This document shows positions 1 through 9,549 of a DNA stretch of 64,000 bases, piece after piece. The notes under the pieces were generated by a model that saw nothing but the letters and a program-made list of their open reading frames with translations, did not search any database and had not been told where the DNA came from. Source of the stretch: CAG-698 sp964385755 (GTDB taxonomy: Bacteria; Bacillota_I; Bacilli_A; ML615J-28; CAG-698); assembly GCA_964385755.1 (NCBI GenBank), contig CAYLPZ010000003.1, positions 62,001 through 126,000 of the forward strand. Reading direction: 5' to 3'. Numbering within the stretch: the first letter of the stretch is position 1; the number at the start of each line of letters is the position of its first letter. The position numbers and the translations under genes were made by a program.

Positions 1-877
1 ATGTAAATTCTATAAGCGTTAGTACCACAAATACAAAAAATCCAGAAAATAAATAACTATCAAAACGATCTAATATCCCGCCATGACCAGGTAAGATATA
101 GCCAAAGTCTTTCACATTAAATCCTCGTTTTAGTTTAGATTCTACTAAGTCACCAATCTGTACTAAAACGCTTATCACAATTGAGATGGCAAAACAAATT
201 AGAGCGGAAGAAAATAAGTTTTCTTCAGTTTTTAATATTCCAAAAACAAACATTCCTAATATACCACCAAGACCGCCCCCGATAAGTCCAAAGATTGCAC
301 CCTCTACACTTTTCTTAGGGCTTACACTTGGAATCAATTTATGTTTCCCAAGTTTTCTTCCAAATAAATATGCAAAACTATCGGTAATTACACCAATTAA
401 ATAAACAAACAAGAAACACTTATTTCCAAGATTTAAATATCTTGATAAGTTTATTGGTGAATAATATCTTAAACTCATAGCATAACCAAGCATTATACCA
501 GTATATAACATACAAAAGATATTTTTAATCATATCATCTTTTTCATTTTGTGAAAAAACACCAATCATCATTAAAACAAAAGAAAATACTCCAAACAATA
601 ACAAAGTTACTATATGATAATAATAGTTACCTTCTGACATCTGATAAGTCGCATTAAGAGCACTTAAAGCTAATAATCCACAAAAAAGGAATAGAAGATA
701 ATTCTTTTTCTTTTTTTCAGTTTTTATTTGTGAATTAGTACTAAACTCATAAGACGCAGTAATACACATTAACACACTTAATAGCGCATATAATATTTCA
801 CATATTTTATTTTCGATAAATACTAGTGGAAGTAGAATAGCAAACATTACCATTCCTGTTACAATTCGTTTAAGCAT
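1..877 (-). CDS. cdsA: Phosphatidate cytidylyltransferase, 3' end cut by window edge
   Basis: Reading the minus strand from the ATG at 877 gives 292 codons without a stop up to the window edge, so the gene is nearly complete. The product is a multi-pass membrane protein with the CdsA signature near its C-terminus: a KLKR motif, then VKDFGYILPGHGGILDRFDS. The family makes CDP-diacylglycerol from phosphatidate and CTP at the cytoplasmic membrane, the entry point to phospholipid synthesis. The start codon lies one base after the uppS stop, so the two are translated as a pair, the usual uppS-cdsA arrangement of Gram-positive bacteria. The identification is firm; only the final residues are missing. 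Confidence 0.93.
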   Translation of the reverse strand, partial: MLKRIVTGMVMFAILLPLVFIENKICEILYALLSVLMCITASYEFSTNSQIKTEKKKKNYLLFLFCGLLALSALNATYQMSEGNYYYHIVTLLLFGVFSFVLMMIGVFSQNEKDDMIKNIFCMLYTGIMLGYAMSLRYYSPINLSRYLNLGNKCFLFVYLIGVITDSFAYLFGRKLGKHKLIPSVSPKKSVEGAIFGLIGGGLGGILGMFVFGILKTEENLFSSALICFAISIVISVLVQIGDLVESKLKRGFNVKDFGYILPGHGGILDRFDSYLFSGFFVFVVLTLIEFT

Positions 878-878
878 G

Positions 879-1601
879 TTATTTATTTAATCCTCCAAAA
901 CGGCGTTTTCTTTTTTGATATTCATAAATTGCTTCATCTAAATCAGTTTCTTTAAATTCTGGAAAATACACTTTTGGAAAGTACATTTCAGCGTATGCAA
1001 TTTGCCATAAAAGGAAATTGCTTACTCTCATTTCTCCACTTGTGCGAATTAATAAATCAACTGGTGGCAAATCTTTTGTATATAAATGACTTTCTATAAG
1101 TTGTTCAGTTATTTCACATGCACTTTTGTTGTTTTTTTTCATTTCTTCATATATTTCTCTAAACGCATGTGTTATTTCTTCATGCCCACCATAATTGAAA
1201 CAAACATTAAATATACACTCTTTATTATTTTTAGTTAATTCTTCAACTTTATTTATTTTTTCCTTCAAGCTTATAGAGAGATCACTTCTTCTCCCTAGAA
1301 CATTTACTTTATAGCCCTTATTAACAAGATCATCAATGTATTTATCAAAATATTCTTCTATCAAATTCATTAAGTAGTTTACTTCTTCTTTAGGCCTTTT
1401 CCAATTCTCAGTTGAAAAAGCATAGACAGATAGTATCTTTATATTTCTTTCTTTACAAGACTTACATAGTTTGACTAATGCTTCACAGCCTTTCCTATGT
1501 CCATAGTTTCTTGTAAAACCATTTTCTTCTGCCCATCTACCATTGCCATCAAGTATCACTGCAATATGTTTAGGTATTTTTATTGTATTATTATCTAACA
1601 T
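879..1601 (-). CDS. uppS: Isoprenyl transferase (undecaprenyl diphosphate synthase)
   Basis: The 240-residue protein is normal family length. Near residue 15 it has HIAVILDGNGRWA, the substrate-binding motif with the catalytic Asp at about residue 18; the usual Met before the Asp is Leu here. Near the C-terminus it has DLLIRTSGEMRVSNFLLWQ followed by AYAEMYF. The family condenses isopentenyl diphosphate onto farnesyl diphosphate to make the C55 carrier lipid for cell-wall polymers. It is followed one base later by cdsA. A 140-bp gap containing the tetR terminator separates it from the gene upstream, so it probably has its own promoter there. Confidence 0.95.
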   Translation of the reverse strand: MLDNNTIKIPKHIAVILDGNGRWAEENGFTRNYGHRKGCEALVKLCKSCKERNIKILSVYAFSTENWKRPKEEVNYLMNLIEEYFDKYIDDLVNKGYKVNVLGRRSDLSISLKEKINKVEELTKNNKECIFNVCFNYGGHEEITHAFREIYEEMKKNNKSACEITEQLIESHLYTKDLPPVDLLIRTSGEMRVSNFLLWQIAYAEMYFPKVYFPEFKETDLDEAIYEYQKRKRRFGGLNK

Positions 1602-1713
1602 TTCTTTTTTCCTTTATATATTATTATACTTCTTTTTTATTAATTTTTAAAGTTTTATTTTTAATATGACAAATATAAGAAATTTGCTTTATACATTTTA
1701 TGAAAAAAGCTAT

Positions 1714-1742
1714 AAAAAAACACCTTAAGAAAGGTGCTTTTT
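1714..1742 (-). terminator. Intrinsic terminator of the tetR gene
   Basis: A 6-bp stem (cacctt/aaggtg, 1721-1726 and 1731-1736) with a 4-nt loop is followed on the minus strand by a run of seven T residues. It overlaps the TAA stop of the TetR gene, so transcription of that gene ends before uppS. Confidence 0.75.
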
Positions 1743-2343
1743 AAAAATCACTATATCCCATTTTTACAAAATCGATATATCTATTATAATCTTCTTTGAT
1801 TTGATCTTCGCTAACCGTACTTGTTAGATAGGCATTAGTGCAGTTATCTCCTACCATTTTGATTAGTTCAACAATATTTCTAAATTTTTCTTTCTTACGA
1901 TATTCTTCTGGGAAGAAACTTGCATCAAGTGATGCACTCTTATTGAATATTGAATTAACAAATTCTTTAGGATACTCTTTTTTTTCATTAAACAAAATAT
2001 TAATTGTGTTTAAACGAAATTGTTTATTCTCTTCTTTTGATAACTTATCTATTTCTGCTGAAAACTTAACCTTTAAAGCATCATATATATTATTATTGTT
2101 ATCAATCAAATATTGGTTAAATTTTTTCTTACTTAACCCATACAAATAATCAATAATATATGTAAATAAATCTTCTAAGTTTTCAAAATATTGATAAAAA
2201 CTTCCTCTTGGAATATCAGCATCTTTAGCTATATTAGCTATTACAGCCTTCTCAAATGGAACACGTGAAAACTCCTTTTTACCTGCACGTAAAATACGTA
2301 GCTTCTTTTCTTTAGGTAAATTCAAAAATGTCTTTGTTGGCAT
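1741..2343 (-). CDS. TetR/AcrR family transcriptional regulator
   Basis: A 200-residue one-domain regulator. The N-terminal 60 residues carry the TetR helix-turn-helix (FEKAVIANIAKDADIPRGSFYQYF, residues about 30-53), followed by a helical ligand-binding domain of no obvious specificity. The start ATG follows AAAGGAG at good spacing, and a consensus promoter lies upstream. The gene is downstream of and parallel to the MMPL exporter. TetR proteins commonly repress a neighbouring efflux gene, so control of that exporter is the best guess, but the ligand is unknown. It is not a QacR or TetR copy that I can name. Confidence 0.88.
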   Translation of the reverse strand: MPTKTFLNLPKEKKLRILRAGKKEFSRVPFEKAVIANIAKDADIPRGSFYQYFENLEDLFTYIIDYLYGLSKKKFNQYLIDNNNNIYDALKVKFSAEIDKLSKEENKQFRLNTINILFNEKKEYPKEFVNSIFNKSASLDASFFPEEYRKKEKFRNIVELIKMVGDNCTNAYLTSTVSEDQIKEDYNRYIDFVKMGYSDF

Positions 2344-2374
2344 AAGTTCTCCTTTCTTTTGATTTTACAATATA

Positions 2375-2403
2375 ATTATACTACAATTTATAAATAAAGT
2401 CAA
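2375..2403 (-). promoter_or_regulatory. Sigma-A-type promoter of the tetR gene
   Basis: Minus strand: TTGACT (2398-2403), a 17-bp spacer, then TATAAT (2375-2380), about 30 bp upstream of the tetR start. One mismatch to consensus in total. An imperfect dyad around the -10 could be an autoregulatory site, but it is too weak to call. Confidence 0.7.
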
Positions 2404-2454
2404 TGAATGGGTACTTTAAAATAACTTAAAAATATTAATTTGAATGTTTTTGAA

Positions 2455-5445
2455 TTATTTTGAACTTTTATTTGTTATACTTTTGTCAAAACAACATAAA
2501 AGTTTAGGTAAAAATAATATAATCATAATAATAGAAATAAATGATCCTTTACTTAACAAAAATCCAATCTCAGAAATAATTGATAAACTACTAAACTTAT
2601 AAACTAAGTACGCCGCAACAACCAAAATAGATCCCGAAGTCAAGATTGTAGGAAGTGCAGAGGAAAGAGCAAGTTTTATAGCTTCTTTTATATCGCTTGA
2701 CTCTCTTTCTTTTTTGTATTTATTAGTGAGTAAAATTGCATAATCAATTGTTACACCCATCTGAATACTAACTACTAGTAGATAACAAATAAAATATGCG
2801 GAATTGTTAATAAAATAATTAGTTGACATTGTGAACCAAATAGATCCTTCGATAACTAAAGTAAGGATAATAGGAATAATTAATGATTTAAAAGAAATAG
2901 CGAGTACAACAAATATAAATACAAAAGAAATAATATTAATTTTAATATTATCAAATTTAAATTCATCTCTAAGGTCAATTTGCGATGAAACATTTGTTAC
3001 AATATAACTATCTTGTGTTAGACTTCTTATTTCTTTGATAATACCTTCTTTATCACATACTTCCACTGCTTCTTTTGTTGATGAATCAAAAATGAAGTTT
3101 GCAACAATTCTATTATAATTTTCGCCCTCAAACATTTTTTGTGCATATCTTACTTTTTCAAGTATTACTTCGATGCTTTCTTTTATATTATATATAATTT
3201 CATTAAGACACTCATCTTCTAAAATAACTAAAATAAAACTTTTAAAAGTAATTTCATCTTTATGATAGTATTTATTAATAATCTCTTTTGAAATCCCCAT
3301 AAGCGAAGAAAATTCGTCGATAGTGTAACTTTCTTTAAAAAGACTACATAAATTGTAATAATACTCTATTTTTTCATTTAAGGTATTAACTGTATCCTCC
3401 AAAAGTGAAGAACTAGTGAAAATTCTACAAATGTCATAATAAGAAAGTGTATCATTAAAGGCAAAAGCAATACTAAATAACTCGTTTGGTAAAAGGATAA
3501 ACTCTTCCTTATTCATCGCTTCATTTTTAGTATACATTTGTAAAAGCTTAGTATATTGTGATAATACTTCTTTTATCTTTACATTTTCAGTTTCTTCATT
3601 TTCTTTCGCAAAACTATAATAACTAAGATTATTAGGATAAATAAAAATAGTTTGATCGTCAATAGCAAAATATTCATTAACTTCTTCTATATCTCTAGTC
3701 TTTGTTAATATATCATATGACTCTTTTATATCTTTTATTTTTGATAAGTAGTTATTAAAATACTTTTCTTCTTTTAGATATTTTATTAACTCACTATATG
3801 TAATAACATTTTTTGGCAAAGTAGAAAGAAAATATTCACATTTTTCCATAGTAAATAATGAATTATTTAATAATTCTACTAAACCTTCGCAGCTAATTAC
3901 ACTATCAAGTAAATCAATAGCCTCAAGCGATGAAGAAAAGAAAACTTGATAATTCTCTTTTAAGGTTTCTAAAAACTTTTCATCAACTAAATTTTCTAAA
4001 ATTCTTAGAACTTGAATCTTTGTATCTTGAGTACAATTTTCTTCAATTGATGTAAAAATTATTTTAGACATCTCTAAATTAATACTATATTTTAAACTGA
4101 ATTCATTATATGATAAATAATCATATATTCCCGTAGTTGCAATACTTTTTACATTGGTAAAAGGATATTTTCCATTATACTTATATTCTTCTAATAACTT
4201 AACAACTTCTTTTTCTATCTCTAATGATTCAGAGGGAATTATCACCGCAAAAGTATTATTCACACCAAAAATATCTTCAATTGCTTTTTTATCTATTTCA
4301 ATTTCTGAGTTTTCATTTGTAGAAGTTTTTACAACAAATGAATATTCTGCTTTTGTGTAAAAATAAAACGTTACAGGAATAATCAATATAAAAATTATTG
4401 TATAAATGTATCTAGTTTTATATTGATAATTTGCTACTTTGTGTGATAATTTGTTACTTTTTTTCTTGATAATTTGATAAATATTACGATGTCTTGTCTT
4501 AATAATTAATTTAGAAAATAATATTGTAATACCAGGCATCAATAAAAGTACTGATAAAAGGCTAAGAATTATTCCTTTAGTTAATACAATTCCTATATCA
4601 GCTCCCAATGTAAATGTCATACAAATAATAGCTAATAAACCTCCAATAGTGGTTAAACCACTACCTATTATCGGCATCAATGTATCCTCTAGTGCCTGTT
4701 TCATTATTAACTTTTCATCATCATCTTCTTTATATAACTCAGTAAAACGATGAAGAAGAATAATAGAATAATCCATAGACAGAGCAAGCTGCATTACTGG
4801 ACTTATGCTTTTAGTGATAAAAGATACTTGTGGGAGTAATGAGTTTGTTCCCATATTAATGATAATTGCTATTATCGAAACAATAATGAAGATGATTGGT
4901 TCAATCCATGAAACAGAATTGACAAATAGTATTATAATTACAATCGCACAGGCAATTGACATAATAATAGCCATATCATTTATTACAGTTTTGCTTAGAT
5001 AAACAGAATTAACAGTTTCACCAGAATAATAACTATCATATTCACTTAAGCTTTTTTTTACATCATTGAGAATTTTCTTTGCTTCATTAGAATAATTTGT
5101 ATATTCGAGGTAAACGACGTATAAAGCACTATCTTCTTTATAATCTTCGTTTTCATCATAGTTAATAAAAGAGATTCCCTCGATACTTGATAATTTATTT
5201 TTAATATTAATTGCATCTTCTTTAGAAATGTTTTTAGTCATTATCATAAATGAACCATTCGAGTTGAATTCATCACTCATAATATCAAGAACAATCTTGG
5301 TATTTGATTCATCACTTAAATATGATGATAAATCATAATTTGTATTATCTATTAACAATAAAAAGAAAGAAAAAGCAAATAGTAAAGTAAACGTAATTAT
5401 TAAATAGCTTCTTTTTTCTACAATAAAATTAATTATTTTTTTCAT
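2455..5445 (-). CDS. MMPL/RND-superfamily transporter
   Basis: A 996-residue integral membrane protein with the two-fold RND layout: one N-terminal membrane helix (about 13-32), a large extracytoplasmic domain, a helix bundle (about 155-320), a second long soluble domain, and a second bundle near residues 820-985. Each bundle has the family's Asp-Tyr pair in its proton-relay helix: SMDYSIILLHRF (about 223-234) and GVTIDYAILLTNKYKKER (about 900-920). MMPL proteins export lipids or hydrophobic compounds using the proton gradient. It is preceded by a small two-helix membrane protein and followed by a TetR regulator, an efflux-like context. The substrate cannot be told from sequence. Confidence 0.88.
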   Translation of the reverse strand: MKKIINFIVEKRSYLIITFTLLFAFSFFLLLIDNTNYDLSSYLSDESNTKIVLDIMSDEFNSNGSFMIMTKNISKEDAINIKNKLSSIEGISFINYDENEDYKEDSALYVVYLEYTNYSNEAKKILNDVKKSLSEYDSYYSGETVNSVYLSKTVINDMAIIMSIACAIVIIILFVNSVSWIEPIIFIIVSIIAIIINMGTNSLLPQVSFITKSISPVMQLALSMDYSIILLHRFTELYKEDDDEKLIMKQALEDTLMPIIGSGLTTIGGLLAIICMTFTLGADIGIVLTKGIILSLLSVLLLMPGITILFSKLIIKTRHRNIYQIIKKKSNKLSHKVANYQYKTRYIYTIIFILIIPVTFYFYTKAEYSFVVKTSTNENSEIEIDKKAIEDIFGVNNTFAVIIPSESLEIEKEVVKLLEEYKYNGKYPFTNVKSIATTGIYDYLSYNEFSLKYSINLEMSKIIFTSIEENCTQDTKIQVLRILENLVDEKFLETLKENYQVFFSSSLEAIDLLDSVISCEGLVELLNNSLFTMEKCEYFLSTLPKNVITYSELIKYLKEEKYFNNYLSKIKDIKESYDILTKTRDIEEVNEYFAIDDQTIFIYPNNLSYYSFAKENEETENVKIKEVLSQYTKLLQMYTKNEAMNKEEFILLPNELFSIAFAFNDTLSYYDICRIFTSSSLLEDTVNTLNEKIEYYYNLCSLFKESYTIDEFSSLMGISKEIINKYYHKDEITFKSFILVILEDECLNEIIYNIKESIEVILEKVRYAQKMFEGENYNRIVANFIFDSSTKEAVEVCDKEGIIKEIRSLTQDSYIVTNVSSQIDLRDEFKFDNIKINIISFVFIFVVLAISFKSLIIPIILTLVIEGSIWFTMSTNYFINNSAYFICYLLVVSIQMGVTIDYAILLTNKYKKERESSDIKEAIKLALSSALPTILTSGSILVVAAYLVYKFSSLSIISEIGFLLSKGSFISIIMIILFLPKLLCCFDKSITNKSSK

Positions 5446-5451
5446 ATTCGC

Positions 5452-6006
5452 CTACTTAATTATTATATAATTATCAATTTTCTTTTCATGATATTCTGTT
5501 TTATCATTAAATTTTACTATTATTTCAAAATTATCAATTGTTGCCTTATTTTTATTAATTTTTTTCTCTTCTTTTGACATTTTAGATGTATCAACGCGAT
5601 AAAAAATCTCAATAAAATCATTGATTAATTTTGTAGATAAAGTAAAGAAATCTTGTTTTGAAAGATTATCAAAGAATACTTTTCCAAAAGAAAATTTCCC
5701 AAATTCATCTTCTTTAAATGTTATGCTTTTAACATTAATTTCTTTTTTACAATCCTTAGTCATTTCTCTATAGAAGTCTTCACGATATTTTAATATAAGT
5801 TCACTTTCCCTTTTGATAATCTTTGATTTAGGTCTTAAATAGATTGCGAAAGCAAGCAAAAAGAATATCACCGCAACCATCGTAAAATAATCATCTTTTA
5901 ACACTTTTGTAAGTTTAAGCACAAGAATAACTACTCCTATTATTGTTGAAATAATTGCTAGAATTTTGCTATTTTTTGTATTTATCCCATATTTCATATA
6001 TAACAT
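5452..6006 (-). CDS. Small membrane protein of unknown function
   Basis: A 184-residue protein with two hydrophobic segments near the N-terminus (about 16-34 and 41-58), then a basic soluble domain of about 120 residues. No family is recognised. The gene ends 6 bp before the MMPL exporter and starts 10 bp after the FliB-like gene, so the three probably form one operon. Two in-frame ATGs compete for the start; the first is close to a GGAG and the fourth codon is also possible. It may be an accessory subunit of the exporter, which is inference from position only. Confidence 0.6.
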   Translation of the reverse strand: MLYMKYGINTKNSKILAIISTIIGVVILVLKLTKVLKDDYFTMVAVIFFLLAFAIYLRPKSKIIKRESELILKYREDFYREMTKDCKKEINVKSITFKEDEFGKFSFGKVFFDNLSKQDFFTLSTKLINDFIEIFYRVDTSKMSKEEKKINKNKATIDNFEIIVKFNDKTEYHEKKIDNYIIIK

Positions 6007-6016
6007 TTCTCCTTTA

Positions 6017-6985
6017 TTAATAATTTTCCACAGCTTCTAAAAACAACTGCTCATCATTATTCATCATAAATATACCAAATGATAAATCAAAGTTTGAATG
6101 TTCTAACACTCTAAATAGTTTAGATAAATTATCTACTAAATATATATCATCTTTTCTTTCTATTATTGAATATAATACGTATTTTATTATTATATAAACA
6201 CCTATTACAAGTAATTCCTTGTGATGCCTTATTCTTTCATCAATTTGCTTTGGATAATTCTTAAAAACTAAATGGTTTATCAACAGTTTTTCTATATATA
6301 TATCTATATTAGGATATAGACTATATAATAGTTTTTTCTTCTCACTATAATTATTTATTAAGCACTCATTTATTACTATTTTATTAATAAAGTCATTTCT
6401 ATTTTGATAATATTTTAAAAAATCATAAACTAATTTATTTATGTTACAATAATCTTGATGACTTGTTTTAATATTAAATGTTCTTACTAATCTTAAACCT
6501 AATTTTTCTTTTCTATCACTTAATTTATCAATTATTTTTTGAAGTTCTAAATTACTATTGTCTTTTTCATCATCAGAATAAAAGGTCGGATTTTCCGTTT
6601 CGATAAGCATCTCAATTACTTTTTCACAACTATTTGATAGTGATTTATACTTACCTAAGGAAGCACTTCTAGGGTACATCTTACAAACATTAGCTATATT
6701 TTCTTCGCCAAAATATTTATGTATCATACATAAACCATCCACGTCATGAAATACACAATCACCTTGATAGTTTTTCTTTATCATTACATAACGTTCTTTT
6801 GTGGGATAGTCACAAGGAACAAACGCACAATCAATTTTTCTTCGAATATCTGTATGATCCTTACAATCAAGATTAATTAAATGAAAATACTCTTCTAAAC
6901 CTATTGTAACATTCCAGTTTTCACAACAACTACTTCTACACTCTCCACATTTACATTTAAATGAATCAAAAAAACCTTTTTTCAT
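6017..6985 (-). CDS. FliB-type CxxCxxCC protein (flagellin lysine-N-methylase family)
   Basis: The protein opens with a dense cysteine motif (CKCGECRSSCC within the first 25 residues), then CVFHDVDGLCMIHKYFG and NVCKMYPR, the Cys/His pattern of the family annotated as flagellin lysine methylase and YkgJ-like proteins. The rest is helical and low-complexity. The cysteines suggest a bound metal or Fe-S cluster. No flagellar gene is near, so methylation of flagellin is doubtful here. I place the start at 6985, at a good distance from GGATGG; an ATG four codons earlier abuts the Shine-Dalgarno. Confidence 0.7.
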   Translation of the reverse strand: MKKGFFDSFKCKCGECRSSCCENWNVTIGLEEYFHLINLDCKDHTDIRRKIDCAFVPCDYPTKERYVMIKKNYQGDCVFHDVDGLCMIHKYFGEENIANVCKMYPRSASLGKYKSLSNSCEKVIEMLIETENPTFYSDDEKDNSNLELQKIIDKLSDRKEKLGLRLVRTFNIKTSHQDYCNINKLVYDFLKYYQNRNDFINKIVINECLINNYSEKKKLLYSLYPNIDIYIEKLLINHLVFKNYPKQIDERIRHHKELLVIGVYIIIKYVLYSIIERKDDIYLVDNLSKLFRVLEHSNFDLSFGIFMMNNDEQLFLEAVENY

Positions 6986-7108
6986 ATAATATTCCATCCT
7001 TAATTATCTATTATAACAAAATTTTGTTAATAAATAAATATACAATTTTAAGCTTTATATATAATTACCGAAATTAAATTGACTTTTTTAATTCAACGTT
7101 TTGGGTTT

Positions 7109-7440
7109 TTAGTCGTTAAAATATTTTATACATTTTTTTGTTAAAAATTCTTTTAGAATTATTGAATCTTCTTCATTATATAATATCATCACTAAATCAT
7201 AATATTTATCTATTAGCTCAGCCTTAACGAAAAACAATCCTAAGTCAAGACTTATCATATAATGATTAACAAAAAACACTGCTGTTCTTTTGTTTCTATA
7301 TAATGTGATTCTTTATCTAGAGTTTCATGTTTATTAGATTATTGGTTGCTATTTTTGTTACATACTTCATCAATCTTTTCATGTTCCAACCTTATCTTTA
7401 TTATATTCTTTACATAAACTAAATACAGAAAATCACTCAT
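7109..7440 (-). pseudogene. Decayed small gene of unknown family
   Basis: This fills the gap between the FliB-like and SGNH genes. From the ATG at 7440 the minus strand reads about 33 codons to a TAA, continues in frame for about 30 further sense codons, then needs one frameshift near 7260 to continue through LGLFFVKAELIDKYYDLV to the stop at 7109. The two pieces together would encode about 105 residues of charged, helical protein. Coherent codon use across both breaks suggests a dead gene rather than random DNA. The family is not recognised. Confidence 0.45.
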
Positions 7441-7496
7441 AACTATATTATAAAATACACAATAAATAATTAATTATTTTTCTTTTTAAATTATAA

Positions 7497-7525
7497 ATGA
7501 GTTGGACTAATCCAACTCATTTTTA
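7497..7525 (-). terminator. Hairpin downstream of the SGNH lipoprotein gene
   Basis: A perfect 10-bp stem (7497-7506 with 7511-7520) and 4-nt loop lies just past the stop of the lipoprotein gene. The T run is better on the plus strand than on the minus strand, so it may work in both directions or weakly. Confidence 0.55.
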
Positions 7526-7540
7526 TCATTTATCATCATA

Positions 7541-9379
7541 TTATTTAAAGTATTCTTTTATATCAAGAATTGCCCTTTTAGCCCAAGCTTCCATACCATA
7601 AATATTTGGATGTAAATTATCACCTAAGTAATAAAAGTAGTTTTCACTAGTTTGTACTTCATCAATTCTTATTAATCCGCAGTGATATGTTTCAGCAAGT
7701 TCTTTAATTTCATTATTATATTTTAAACGTGTTTCTTCTGTATAACTATAGCCTGTATATGCACTATAGCCTAAAGTGCATAAGAATACATATGCATCAG
7801 GATATAATTCACTAATCTGCTTAAGTGCTCTTTCATAGGCAGGTTTATATTCTGTAACTTTACCATTTACATTATCATTGATTCCAAGGTTTATTATTAT
7901 CACATCAGGTTTTCCAAACTTACCAAGATTTCTGATTCTTTCAGGAATATTACTTTCTGTCATACATGATCCAGCTAGTGATTCGTTAATTACTAGTTTC
8001 ATTTTTAAAGCTGTATAAGTTTTATACCACCATGTTGCATCAACAGTTTTTACTGTTGGAGAATATCTTGGAAAGTAGAACTGATCATCTCCTGAATAGT
8101 AACTATTGACATCACTATCTGGGCTATAGAAAGTAGTTACACTATCACCTAAAAATGATACTCTCTTGCCTGTTAAATCAAAACCTGAGTGATCTTTTTC
8201 AATGCTATTATATTTAACATATAATGATAAATCACTATAAACTTTTGTTGAGAAATCGTATTTTTCTTCTCGTAGCATATTAGTATACCATCCTTCTACT
8301 TCGTAACTGAAGCGGTTAGAATCTTCTTTAGGACAATCAATTGGCTCTGCACATTCGCCACGTTTTACTGTTAATACTTTATATCTACTATTCTTTTCAT
8401 TATAATAATATACTTTAAATTCTTGTTTTAACTTTGTTTGTTCAAACACAGCATAAACAACAACATTACTACTTAAAGGCTCAGTAAAGTCAAATAAATC
8501 ATCCATGTTATCACTTGTGCACCAACCAAAGAAATTATATGCATATAAATCATCATCTTCTTTTGTTACATAATATTCAGTTGCAAGTTCACCAACCTTA
8601 ATCCAATCTTCCTTGTATAAGTTTTGATCTAATACATAAGTGATTTTATATGCTTCTACTATCCACTTTGCATTAAGAATATAATCACGTTTTTCAACAG
8701 AAGTAACTAAAGTATCACCTTCGTACCAACCAACAAACTTAGAGCCTTCTCTTTCAGGGATTGGAAGAACTACTTCATCAGGATTTGAAAATACAATCGT
8801 TGGTGGTACACAATCTCCACCAGTCAAACAAATAATAGTGTAAGTTATCTCAGAAAACCTAGCTACTAAAGTATAGTTCTTATCTGTTAATTCAGTTACT
8901 AATGTATCTCCTTCATACCAACCATCAAAAGTATATCCATCTTTAGATACTTCCTCTAAAGTAACTTCTTCTTTTGATGTAAATGTAATAGTTTTATATA
9001 CTTCATCATCTATAATATACTCAATTTTATATTCAACTACTTTTTGATTAACAACAACTTTTATAGAAGCTTGTTTTGTAGAATCTTCCTTTAAAGATAA
9101 TTTTAAAACACTTTCTCCACTTTTTAAAGCTATTATTTTATTATCAGAAAAAGAAATAGCATCACCTTCAATATCATAAACTAAAGTAGCACCACTTGTA
9201 TAGGAAATATTAATTTCTTTTTCTTCTCCCTCATCTAATGTTAACTCACTAATTTGAATATTAAGCTCATAATTAATCACATCATCATTATCTTCACCAC
9301 AACTAAATAGCATAAATAGCGAAAAACAAGCAACAAAAATATTTAGTATTTTTTTTATTGTCTTCATTGTTATAATCAT
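7541..9379 (-). CDS. Secreted SGNH/GDSL hydrolase lipoprotein with Ig-like and InlB-type repeats
   Basis: A 612-residue lipoprotein. A signal peptide ends in LFSC with the lipidated Cys at about residue 27. A Big_2-like Ig domain follows (about 38-110). Then come several Listeria-Bacteroides InlB-type repeats, recognised by GYTFDGWYEGDTLVTEL and SKFVGWYEGDTLVTSV (about 125-390). The C-terminal 210 residues are an SGNH hydrolase: GDS in VSFLGDSVTTFY, the GxND block INLGINDN, and the catalytic Asp/His in GDNLHPN. Such enzymes deacylate esters or sugars, so a cell-surface carbohydrate esterase is likely; the substrate is unknown. The first ATG is used because AAAGG lies 6 bp upstream. Confidence 0.87.
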   Translation of the reverse strand: MIITMKTIKKILNIFVACFSLFMLFSCGEDNDDVINYELNIQISELTLDEGEEKEINISYTSGATLVYDIEGDAISFSDNKIIALKSGESVLKLSLKEDSTKQASIKVVVNQKVVEYKIEYIIDDEVYKTITFTSKEEVTLEEVSKDGYTFDGWYEGDTLVTELTDKNYTLVARFSEITYTIICLTGGDCVPPTIVFSNPDEVVLPIPEREGSKFVGWYEGDTLVTSVEKRDYILNAKWIVEAYKITYVLDQNLYKEDWIKVGELATEYYVTKEDDDLYAYNFFGWCTSDNMDDLFDFTEPLSSNVVVYAVFEQTKLKQEFKVYYYNEKNSRYKVLTVKRGECAEPIDCPKEDSNRFSYEVEGWYTNMLREEKYDFSTKVYSDLSLYVKYNSIEKDHSGFDLTGKRVSFLGDSVTTFYSPDSDVNSYYSGDDQFYFPRYSPTVKTVDATWWYKTYTALKMKLVINESLAGSCMTESNIPERIRNLGKFGKPDVIIINLGINDNVNGKVTEYKPAYERALKQISELYPDAYVFLCTLGYSAYTGYSYTEETRLKYNNEIKELAETYHCGLIRIDEVQTSENYFYYLGDNLHPNIYGMEAWAKRAILDIKEYFK

Positions 9380-9492
9380 TACCTTCCTTTACATTATTAT
9401 ATCATACTATTTTTCTCAATTCTATCCTTTATTATAAAGATATTAGACTTTATACATTTTATTATCATCTGTAATTTATTAAACTATTTTAA

Positions 9493-9522
9493 TTAATAAT
9501 TTGAAAAAATATATGATATAAT
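9493..9522 (+). promoter_or_regulatory. Extended -10 promoter of the orphan membrane protein gene
   Basis: TATAAT at 9517-9522 is preceded by TG and one base (extended -10). A weak TTAATA at 9493-9498 is 18 bp upstream. GGAG at 9540-9543 then precedes the ATG at 9550. Confidence 0.55.
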
Positions 9523-9549
9523 AAACATAAATATTAATCGGAGAACAAA

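Noticed and set aside
2360..2400. TetR operator palindrome over the tetR promoter
   Set aside because: The dyad matches at only about 8 of 11 positions in an AT-rich stretch, which is expected by chance.
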